19,841 nucleotides of DNA from Pseudomonadota bacterium. Its GTDB lineage: Bacteria > Pseudomonadota > Gammaproteobacteria > Burkholderiales > JABEVD01. Made by a program: the position numbers and the translations under genes. The notes under the pieces were generated by a model. It was not told where the DNA came from and searched no databases. It was given only the letters and a program-made list of their open reading frames with translations. Positions within the stretch are counted from its first letter, which is position 1; each line of letters opens with the position of its first letter. The stretch spans positions 1 to 19,841 of the forward strand of contig JAJZPK010000021.1 of NCBI GenBank assembly GCA_021811205.1, written 5' to 3'. Positions 13,871 to 19,841 of this stretch are shown piece after piece.

Positions 13871-14922
13871 AAAAGAGTCGAAAATGAGCAATTCAACCCC
13901 GTTAGGATAGGCGAAAAGGAGGAGGGCATCCCGTTCTGGCGTACATATTCCAGTTTCCAGACCATGTAAGGCTGGGGCTTGAAATCGATCCCGTACAGCC
14001 AATTTCTGGAAGGCATGGCGACAAGATGATCCTGATAGCGTTCCCATTCTACAATGGCATGCCATTCTGCCGTGATGGAATAATCCGCAAGTCCGAAAAT
14101 GCCCGATTCGTGGTTATGCAGCCTCGGCGGCGCCCATGGCAGCGCCCTGCCGTAAAACCGCGCAGTGAGCGCCTCGCTCTCCAGCATCAGGTTGCCGAAG
14201 GTTCGCATGACGTTGGCACCGAGAACCGTATAGTTTTCTCCCGTTTCAACGAGTTCGCCATGCTGCAAGGATGCGCCGATCTTGTCGATCAGCCCGAGCG
14301 ATTTGTTGACATGGGCGCCATACACATCCCGGAAGTGCCTCAATGTTTCCCTCGGCAGGCGCTCGAACCATTCGTAGTCCGGCTGCCAGTAAATCTGCAG
14401 GTCAGGCGTTTCGCTGTTTTCGATATTGTGCATCCAGTTGATCCCGCTCACGTTGGTTTCAAAACCCAGGGCGGTCGTGTTGGGGCGGACAATGGTGGGG
14501 ACGAGCGGAGAAGCGAAAACGGTATTCCAGTCACCGAGCGGTGTCAGCATCTTGCCCAGCCGGAATGTGTCCTGCTCGGACACCAGCGCATCATTGTAGA
14601 GCCGCTCGACGACGATGTTGCCATGACCCGGGTTGCCGCCCTGCTTGATCAGGGTTTGCTTGGCGAATTCGACTTCTGCAAAGGGATTGATCCATCGGTT
14701 GACATTACCGCCTGCGAAAACGCTCAAATCATCCAGGGAAAGCTTCGCCGGCTGGCCGAAGGCATCTTCCGCCACGATATTGGTATATCCTGAAAAATAA
14801 AAATCCCCGAGGCGCAGACCCTGGCCGAATACGTAGGGCGGCAACGCATTGTCTGCCTGGCAAAGGCCTGGGAAAAGGAACGCAGCCTGCAAGAGAACTG
14901 CCTTGATCAGATGGTGGCGCAT
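13867..14922 (-). CDS. Outer-membrane porin-like beta-barrel protein
   Basis: 351 residues from the ATG at 14922, with a signal peptide MRHHLIKAVLLQAAFLFPGL ending at about CQA. The rest shows alternating hydrophobic and polar strands separated by loops, typical of an outer-membrane barrel: YFSGYTNIVAEDAFG, FAEVEFAKQTLIKQGG, FRLGKMLTPLGDWNTVFASP, and a final strand ending in Phe (NCSFSTLF), as BAM-dependent barrels do. Substrate unknown; the neighbouring PstS-like gene hints at an anion such as phosphate, but the barrel is not recognisably OprP or PhoE. The start is uncertain: no good ribosome site precedes 14922, and an in-frame ATG at 14958 and a TTG at 14979 exist. First gene of the likely porin / PstS-like / YihY-CNBD operon. 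Confidence 0.8.
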   Translation of the reverse strand: MRHHLIKAVLLQAAFLFPGLCQADNALPPYVFGQGLRLGDFYFSGYTNIVAEDAFGQPAKLSLDDLSVFAGGNVNRWINPFAEVEFAKQTLIKQGGNPGHGNIVVERLYNDALVSEQDTFRLGKMLTPLGDWNTVFASPLVPTIVRPNTTALGFETNVSGINWMHNIENSETPDLQIYWQPDYEWFERLPRETLRHFRDVYGAHVNKSLGLIDKIGASLQHGELVETGENYTVLGANVMRTFGNLMLESEALTARFYGRALPWAPPRLHNHESGIFGLADYSITAEWHAIVEWERYQDHLVAMPSRNWLYGIDFKPQPYMVWKLEYVRQNGMPSSFSPILTGLNCSFSTLF

Positions 14923-14983
14923 GGATTTTGTGATCGCGTTGAAAATAGCCGCTATCATCGTCCCATTGGCTGAAGACAACCTT

Positions 14984-15010
14984 ATTATATACAGTCGGAT
15001 CGACCGTCAG
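14984..15010 (-). promoter_or_regulatory. Possible sigma70 promoter of the porin-like operon
   Basis: On the minus strand, TATAAT (14984-14989, perfect -10) with CTGACG (15005-15010) 15 bp upstream. The spacer is short. It overlaps the tsaC stop at 15007, so the operon may have its own start separate from purine genes. Confidence 0.45.
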
Positions 15011-15543
15011 GCTCTGAGCACTTTTCCTGTTTCGAAATCGAGGATGGTCGATGGATTCTTCCTTTTTCCTATCCTGCCCGGGATCACCATAACCGAGCCG
15101 CCGAACCGCCTGGCGCATTCCCGGTAGGACTTTGCAGGCCTCATTCCGGAGCGGTTCGCGCTGGTCGAGACCAGCGCTCTGCCCAGCATGTTGCATAGTT
15201 TGGCTGCCCCTTTGTGGGCCGTGACTCGCAATGCGATCTTGTCGTGTCGTCCCTTGACCCATTTCGGCACCTTTATGGAAGCGCGAAGCAGCAGGGTATA
15301 GGGGCCGGGCCAGTATTTCGCGAGTGAATCCTGACTCGGCGGATGCGCGATATAGCGTTCGATCTGCCTGAATTTTCCTGCGATCAGGATGAGGCCGCGG
15401 CTTTGCGGCCGCTTCTTGATTTCGAGGAGGCGCGCGACCGCCTTGAGGCTTTCGGGGTAGCATCCCAGGCCGTAGCAGGATTCGGTGGGATAGGCGATGA
15501 CGCCGCCTGCCTCGAGATGCCGCCTGATGCTGCCGGATTTCAT
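15007..15543 (-). CDS. tsaC: Threonylcarbamoyl-AMP synthase (Sua5/YciO/YrdC family)
   Basis: 178 residues (E. coli TsaC 190). It makes L-threonylcarbamoyl-AMP from threonine, bicarbonate and ATP for t6A37 in ANN-decoding tRNAs. Motifs: VIAYPTESCYGLGCYPES near the N-terminus, IKKRPQSRGLILIAG, ALRVTAHKGA and ALVSTSANRSG. YWPGPYTLLLR is the family PGP-type segment. The start is set at 15543, where the ATG overlaps the purD stop as ATGA. The domain is YrdC alone without the extra Sua5 C-terminal domain, hence TsaC-like. It ends the dusB-fis-purH-purD-tsaC cluster, which thereby starts and ends with tRNA modification genes. The alternative paralogue YciO is possible but the sequence and context favour TsaC. 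Confidence 0.88.
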   Translation of the reverse strand: MKSGSIRRHLEAGGVIAYPTESCYGLGCYPESLKAVARLLEIKKRPQSRGLILIAGKFRQIERYIAHPPSQDSLAKYWPGPYTLLLRASIKVPKWVKGRHDKIALRVTAHKGAAKLCNMLGRALVSTSANRSGMRPAKSYRECARRFGGSVMVIPGRIGKRKNPSTILDFETGKVLRA

Positions 15544-16796
15544 GGCTTGGGTGAAATCGCCCTGAAACCGATATCCTTTCTCATCTGGCAGCCGTCGAAG
15601 GAAATGCTTTCTGCCACCTGATAGGCGCGCCGCTGCGCGATTTTCACGCTGTCTCCGAGCGCAGTGATGCAAAGGACACGTCCGCCGTTCGTGACGACCT
15701 GATCTCCCTCCAGCTTCGTTCCGGCATGGAAGACATGGAAATCTTCCTCGTTTTTCGGAAGGCCTGAAATGACGTCTCCCTTCCTGGGATTGTCGGGATA
15801 CCCGCCTGCCGCCATCACCACACCGAGGGCGGAGCGCCTGTCCCATTCCGCCTCGATCTTGTCGAGCGTGCCGTTGATCCCGTGTTCGACGATCAGGCTG
15901 AGATCGGTCTTGAGCCGCATCATGATGGGTTGCGTTTCAGGGTCGCCCATCCTGCAATTGAATTCGAGCGTCTTGATGGTGCCGTCCCTGGAAATCATCA
16001 ATCCGGCGTAAAGGAAACCGGTATACGGAATGCCGTCCTGGCTCATGCCGCGCACGGCGGGCTGGATGACTTCGCGCATCGCCCTGGCATGCAGCGATGG
16101 CGTGATGACGGGCGCGGGCGAATAGGCACCCATGCCTCCGGTGTTCGGACCCATGTCGCCGTCGAGGAGCCGCTTGTGATCCTGGCTCGTGACGAATGGA
16201 AGGATGTTCTTCCCGTCGACCATGACGATGAAGCTCGCTTCTTCCCCTTCCAGAAATTCTTCGATGACAACACGCCCGCCATCTGCGAGTATGGAATCGA
16301 TGGCGGCATGAGCATCGTCCAGGGTCATGGCGACCACGACGCCTTTTCCTGCGGCGAGGCCGTCCGCCTTGATCACGATGGGCGCGCCCTGTTCGTCGAC
16401 ATGACGATGAGCGGCTGAAATGTCCTCGAATTCGGCGTAACCTGCAGTGGGAATGCCGTGCCTCACCATGAATGCCTTGGCATAGGCCTTCGAGCTTTCC
16501 AGCTGGGCGGCAGCCTTCGTCGGGCCGAAAATCTTCAATCCGGCCGCCCTGAATTCGTCCACGATACCCTTGGCGAGAGGTGCCTCGGGCCCGACCACGG
16601 TCAGCGCGATCGATTCGCGCTTTGCAAATTCGATGAGGTCCGCGATTTCGGTGATGTCCACATTGACGCAGCCTTCGTCGCGTGCCGTTCCGGCATTGCC
16701 AGGAGCGACATAGACCCGGCTGACTCTTGCCGAGCGGGCGAGCTTCCACGCCAGGGCATGCTCTCTTCCGCCGTTTCCAATGACCAGAATTTTCAT
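15540..16796 (-). CDS. purD: Phosphoribosylamine-glycine ligase (GARS)
   Basis: 418 residues (E. coli 429). It joins 5-phosphoribosylamine and glycine with ATP to make GAR, the second step of purine synthesis. The N-terminal MKILVIGNGGREHALAWKL is the GARS signature; the ATP-grasp core has IKADGLAAGKGVVVAM, VIEEFLEGEEASFIVMVDG and HKRLLDGDMGPNTGGMGAYS, and the metal-binding region FNCRMGDPETQ follows. The C-terminal domain is complete (VVMAAGGYPDNPRKGD). The gene starts 4 bp after the purH stop and overlaps tsaC by 4 bp, so translation is coupled across the cluster. Cytosolic. Confidence 0.97.
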   Translation of the reverse strand: MKILVIGNGGREHALAWKLARSARVSRVYVAPGNAGTARDEGCVNVDITEIADLIEFAKRESIALTVVGPEAPLAKGIVDEFRAAGLKIFGPTKAAAQLESSKAYAKAFMVRHGIPTAGYAEFEDISAAHRHVDEQGAPIVIKADGLAAGKGVVVAMTLDDAHAAIDSILADGGRVVIEEFLEGEEASFIVMVDGKNILPFVTSQDHKRLLDGDMGPNTGGMGAYSPAPVITPSLHARAMREVIQPAVRGMSQDGIPYTGFLYAGLMISRDGTIKTLEFNCRMGDPETQPIMMRLKTDLSLIVEHGINGTLDKIEAEWDRRSALGVVMAAGGYPDNPRKGDVISGLPKNEEDFHVFHAGTKLEGDQVVTNGGRVLCITALGDSVKIAQRRAYQVAESISFDGCQMRKDIGFRAISPKP

Positions 16797-16800
16797 GGAA

Positions 16801-18366
16801 TCAATGCCTGAAGTGACGGAAGCCGGTGAAGACCATACTGATGCCCTGCTCGTCGGCTGCAGCGATCACTTCCTCGTCGCGCATCGATCCGCCAGGCTGG
16901 ATGACGGCTTTCGCGCCCGCTTTTGCCAGCACGTCCACGTTGTCCCTGAAGGGGAAGAATGCATCCGAGGCGACGACGGAGCCGGCAAGATCAAGCCCGG
17001 CATTTTCGGCTTTGATGGAGGCGATTCTGGTGCTGTCGACGCGGCTCATCTGGCCAGCCCCGACGCCCAGCGTGCGCCCGTCCTTGCAGAATACGATGGC
17101 GTTCGATTTCACGTACTTGGCCACCTTCCAGGCAAAAAGCAGATCCTTCAGCTGGGCATCGGACGGTTTGATTTTCGTGACCACGCGCAGCGCATCGGCC
17201 CCTACATTCAGCGCATCGGTTGACTGCACCAGGAGACCGCCTCCAACGCGCTTCAGGTCGTATTTGTTGTGCGCGTCCAGCAGGGGCACGGTCAGCACCC
17301 TGACATTCTGCTTGGCTGCGGTGACTTCGAGCGCATCCCGGGTTGCGCCGGGCGCGATGATCACTTCGACGAACTGGTTGGCCGTGATGGCGGCGGCCGT
17401 TTCCTTGTCGAGTTCCCGGTTGAAGGCGATGATGCCGCCGAAAGCCGAGGTCGAATCGGTCGCGTAGGCCAGCCTGTAGGCGTTTGCGATCGTGTCGGCA
17501 ATCGCGACCCCGCAGGGGTTGGCGTGCTTGACGATCACGCAGGCGGGGTCACTGAAGGTTTTGACGCATTCCCATGCAGCATCGGCATCGCCGATATTGT
17601 TGTAGGAAAGTTCCTTGCCCTGGACCTGGGTGTAGTTCGCAATGCCGCCGGGCAGCATGTTCATGTCCCGGTAGAAGGCGGCTTGCTGATGGGGATTTTC
17701 GCCGTAGCGCATGCCCTGTACCTTGACGAAATTGAAATTGATCTGTTCTGGGAATTCCCCTTTTTCGCCGTCAGGGCCGATCGAAGTGAGATAGTTGCTG
17801 ATTGCGCAATCGTAGGCTGCGGTATGCGAAAAGGCTTTCTTCGCGAGGTCGAAGCGTGTGGCGTCACTCAGGGCACCGGACTGTTCCTTCATTTCTTCGA
17901 CGATCCTGCCGTAATCGGCGGGATCGGTCAGAACAGCCACATGCCTGTAATTCTTGGCTGCCGCCCTTACCATGGTCGGTCCGCCTATGTCGATGTTCTC
18001 GATCGCATCCTCGAGCGAACAGCCCTGTTTCGCCACGGTCTGGGAGAACGGGTAGAGGTTGACGACGACGAGATCGATGGGCGGGATGCCGGCTTTTGCC
18101 ATCGTCTCGACATGGTCCTGAATGTCCCTGCGTCCAAGAATGCCGCCGTGGATCTTGGGATGGAGGGTCTTGACGCGCCCGTCCAGCATTTCCGGAAAAC
18201 CGGTGTAATCGCTGACTTCGGTCACGGGTATGCCGGATTCCGACAGGAGCTTTGCCGTGCCGCCGGTGGAGAGGATCTTGACGCCCATCTGGTGGAGGCT
18301 GGACGCGAATTCAATAATTTCGGTCTTGTCTGAGACGCTGAGCAGTGCTTGATGGATTGGATTCAT
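16801..18366 (-). CDS. purH: Bifunctional AICAR formyltransferase / IMP cyclohydrolase
   Basis: 521 residues (E. coli 529). It carries out the last two steps of IMP synthesis. Residues about 1-150 are the MGS-like cyclohydrolase domain ([46 protein letters not shown]). The formyltransferase half contains [15 protein letters not shown], the Lys-His pair in [13 protein letters not shown] (about residue 265), [17 protein letters not shown], and ends in [20 protein letters not shown] and [11 protein letters not shown]. All expected catalytic residues are visible. It lies 8 bp after fis and 4 bp before purD, within one transcription unit starting at dusB. Confidence 0.97.
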   Translation of the reverse strand: MNPIHQALLSVSDKTEIIEFASSLHQMGVKILSTGGTAKLLSESGIPVTEVSDYTGFPEMLDGRVKTLHPKIHGGILGRRDIQDHVETMAKAGIPPIDLVVVNLYPFSQTVAKQGCSLEDAIENIDIGGPTMVRAAAKNYRHVAVLTDPADYGRIVEEMKEQSGALSDATRFDLAKKAFSHTAAYDCAISNYLTSIGPDGEKGEFPEQINFNFVKVQGMRYGENPHQQAAFYRDMNMLPGGIANYTQVQGKELSYNNIGDADAAWECVKTFSDPACVIVKHANPCGVAIADTIANAYRLAYATDSTSAFGGIIAFNRELDKETAAAITANQFVEVIIAPGATRDALEVTAAKQNVRVLTVPLLDAHNKYDLKRVGGGLLVQSTDALNVGADALRVVTKIKPSDAQLKDLLFAWKVAKYVKSNAIVFCKDGRTLGVGAGQMSRVDSTRIASIKAENAGLDLAGSVVASDAFFPFRDNVDVLAKAGAKAVIQPGGSMRDEEVIAAADEQGISMVFTGFRHFRH

Positions 18367-18374
18367 ATTGTCTT

Positions 18375-18620
18375 TCAGGAAATGCCGAGGTCCTGCATCT
18401 TCTTCCTGAGTGTGTTGCGGTTCAGTCCGAGCAATTCAGCCGCGCGAGTCTGGTTGCCTTTGGTATGGGTGAGCGCAACTTCTATCAGGGGTTTTTCGAC
18501 GCAGTGCATGACAAGGTCGTAGAGCGCGCAGGGTTTTTCGCCGTCGAGGTCCTTGAGATAGGATTCGACCGATTTGCGGACGCATGTACCCATTTCGCCC
18601 TCGCCTTTCATGCTGCCCAT
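18375..18620 (-). CDS. fis: Fis family DNA-binding protein
   Basis: 81 residues. The C-terminal HTH of the Fis/NtrC type is clear: [20 protein letters not shown] followed by [16 protein letters not shown]. The N-terminal half (about 10-45) is the helical dimer part, [18 protein letters not shown]. Fis bends DNA and acts on rRNA promoters, recombination and nucleoid structure. The ATG at 18620 has a GGAGG ribosome site six bases before it, located inside dusB, which it overlaps by 13 bp; dusB-fis is a classic proteobacterial arrangement. Placement between dusB and purH puts a global regulator in the purine unit. It is slightly shorter than E. coli Fis (98), which is normal for betaproteobacterial homologues. 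Confidence 0.93.
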   Translation of the reverse strand: MGSMKGEGEMGTCVRKSVESYLKDLDGEKPCALYDLVMHCVEKPLIEVALTHTKGNQTRAAELLGLNRNTLRKKMQDLGIS

Positions 18621-19621
18621 TTTTCGCCCTCCGCGTAGATGAGTTGCCGGCCTTTTTCGCCGAGCTCGAGGAAGAAGCGGTCGATATGCTCGACCTGCTC
18701 CAGGCAGGACTGGAGCTGGTTCATGCTGTGCCTGAACTGGGCGGAACCGGCGAGTCCCTTCGTATACCAGGAGATATGCTTGCGCGCTACCCGGACGCCG
18801 GTTTCTTCGCCGTAGAAAGCGTAGAGATCGGCGAGGTGGGCTTTCAGGACGGCATGGATTTCCGCGACTTCCGGGGAGGGAAGGTGTTCGCCCGTTTCGA
18901 GGTAATGCGAGATTTCCCTGAATATCCAGGGCCTGCCCTGCGCCGCACGGCCGATCATCAGGGCGTCCGCTCCCGATTTTTCGAGCACGTATTTCGCTTT
19001 TTCCGGGGAATTGATGTCGCCGTTCGCGATGACGGGAATCGAAATCCTCGATTTCACGTCACGAATCGTGTCGTATTCCGCTTCCCCGCTGTAACCGCAG
19101 GCGCGCGTCCTGCCGTGGATGGCGAGCGCCTGGATGCCGGCTTCCACGGCGATTTTCGCAACGTTCAGCGCATTCCTGCTTTCCGTGTCCCATCCTGTCC
19201 TGATCTTCAGCGTGACCGGGACCTCGACAGCATTCACCACGGCTTCCAGTATGCTTCCGACGAGCGCCTCGTTCTTCAGGAGGGCGGAGCCCGCCATCAC
19301 GTTGCAGATTTTCTTGGCGGGGCAGCCCATGTTGATGTCGATGATTTGCGCGCCGTTGTCGACGTTGTATTTCGCCGCCTCCGCCATCATTTCCGGATCG
19401 GCTCCCGCGATCTGGACGGAAATTGGTTCGACCTCGCCGTCATGATTCGCGCGCCTTCTGGTCTTGTCGCTTCCCCACAGCAGCGAGTTGCTGGAAACCA
19501 TCTCGGAGACGGCCATGCCCGCACCCATCGCCTTGCAAAGCTGACGGAAAGGCCTGTCAGTGACGCCCGCCATCGGGGCGACGATCAGGTTGTTCCTGAG
19601 CTGATAAGGGCCGATTCTCAC
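18608..19621 (-). CDS. dusB: tRNA-dihydrouridine synthase DusB
   Basis: 337 residues (E. coli 321). It reduces specific uridines in the tRNA D loop to dihydrouridine, using FMN and NADPH. A TIM barrel with LIVAPMAGVTDRPFRQLCKA, QIAGADPEMMAEAAK, IIDINMGCPAKKICNVMAGS (catalytic Cys in GCPAKK), VTLKIRTGWD, LAIHGRTRACGYSG and VIANGDINSPEKA, followed by DALMIGRAAQGRPWIF, all as expected for the Dus family. The start is GTG at 19621, giving MRIGPYQLRNNLIVAP; no ATG fits at that place, and no strong ribosome site is seen. First gene of the dusB-fis-purH-purD-tsaC cluster, with a plausible promoter directly upstream. Confidence 0.96.
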   Translation of the reverse strand: MRIGPYQLRNNLIVAPMAGVTDRPFRQLCKAMGAGMAVSEMVSSNSLLWGSDKTRRRANHDGEVEPISVQIAGADPEMMAEAAKYNVDNGAQIIDINMGCPAKKICNVMAGSALLKNEALVGSILEAVVNAVEVPVTLKIRTGWDTESRNALNVAKIAVEAGIQALAIHGRTRACGYSGEAEYDTIRDVKSRISIPVIANGDINSPEKAKYVLEKSGADALMIGRAAQGRPWIFREISHYLETGEHLPSPEVAEIHAVLKAHLADLYAFYGEETGVRVARKHISWYTKGLAGSAQFRHSMNQLQSCLEQVEHIDRFFLELGEKGRQLIYAEGEKWAA

Positions 19622-19648
19622 TGGGATTTGTTCGTCGAAAAAGGGGTC

Positions 19649-19676
19649 ATTGTAAACTTTTCCGGGGCTTTCACAA
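19649..19676 (-). promoter_or_regulatory. Probable sigma70 promoter of dusB-fis-purHD
   Basis: On the minus strand, TTGTGA (19671-19676) and TACAAT (19649-19654) with a 16-bp spacer, 27 bp before the GTG start. The -35 box overlaps the stop codon of the upstream Ubi-type gene. No PurR-like operator was recognised. Confidence 0.5.
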
Positions 19677-19841
19677 AATGGATCTTGTCCTGAAGCCGAA
19701 CATCATGCTTCTGGAGAACCATTTCCTGGCAGGGGGGAGACAATCGAGGGCGGCAAGCCCGATGCCGCGTCCCGCCCGAAGGGGCGGGACTTCGTTCGAG
19801 AACAGCCTGATCAGTGAATCGGTGAAGCGTATCCCGCCAGC
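19671..19841 (-). CDS. UbiH/UbiF/VisC-family FAD hydroxylase, C-terminal end only
   Basis: Only the last 56 codons and the stop are in the window. The reverse-strand translation AGGIRFTDSLIRLFSNEVPP followed by LRAGRGIGLAALDCLPPARK resembles the C-terminal tail of ubiquinone-biosynthesis FAD monooxygenases, in which a DxL...LFSN...P segment precedes a G(L/I)xxLDxLPPxK motif. The remaining tail is WFSRSMMFGFRTRSIL. Members hydroxylate the ring of the ubiquinone precursor. Which ring position this one acts on cannot be told from the tail. The gene stops 49 bp before dusB on the same strand. Confidence 0.75.
   Translation of the reverse strand, partial: AGGIRFTDSLIRLFSNEVPPLRAGRGIGLAALDCLPPARKWFSRSMMFGFRTRSIL
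19769..19790. repeat. Perfect 9-bp inverted repeat inside the Ubi-type gene
   Basis: GTCCCGCCC and GGGCGGGAC are separated by four bases. The hairpin lies within coding sequence (codons for VPPLRAGR on the minus strand), with no T-run, so it is not a terminator. Confidence 0.6.

Noticed and set aside
17269..18333. Long + strand open frame opposite purH
   Set aside because: It lies wholly inside purH on the other strand and reflects codon bias in GC-rich sequence.

Overview
The window reads as chromosome of a Gram-negative proteobacterium. Gene content (hemF, htpX, polA, purH/purD, a Ubi hydroxylase and a dusB-fis pair) and the fairly high GC of the core genes (about 58% in lines I counted) suggest a betaproteobacterium, possibly Nitrosomonadales/Gallionellales-like; this is inference from protein wording, not a phylogeny. 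No tRNA, rRNA, CRISPR array or transposase gene was seen.

Layout. 1-472 (-): 5' part of a LOG-family nucleotide phosphoribohydrolase, divergent from polA (486-3173, +) with only 13 bp between the two starts. polA is followed by two overlapping small unknown genes (3173-3909). A lower-GC stretch follows: a secreted unknown protein and a small two-helix membrane protein (5363-4087, -), then a hicBA toxin-antitoxin pair (5680-6083, +) flanked by an imperfect 25-bp direct repeat. Next come a PsiE-like membrane protein and a DUF123 (GIY-YIG-like) protein (+), then a flavin reductase and an AraC-HTH/O6-alkylguanine methyltransferase (-). 9151-10891 (+) carries a cyclic-nucleotide-binding-domain (CNBD) DUF1003 membrane protein and the protease HtpX.

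From 10878 to the end everything runs on the minus strand. In order of transcription: a Ubi-type hydroxylase (C-terminal end only); the dense cluster dusB-fis-purH-purD-tsaC, linking tRNA modification, a nucleoid regulator and purine synthesis; an outer-membrane porin-like protein, a PstS-like periplasmic protein and a YihY/BrkB protein fused to a CNBD, packed as one likely operon spanning all envelope layers; then hemF overlapping ychJ.

Most noteworthy: (1) PolA keeps intact polymerase and 5'-nuclease motifs but three of the four metal-binding carboxylates of its 3'-5' proofreading site are replaced; (2) two genes (ychJ and the PstS-like gene) lack any suitable ATG/GTG/TTG start and both can start at a CTG that overlaps the upstream stop as CTGA, which mirrors the ATGA overlaps used by other pairs in the window; (3) the porin / PstS-like / YihY-CNBD operon; (4) the low-GC secreted-protein and small-membrane-protein pair next to hicBA.
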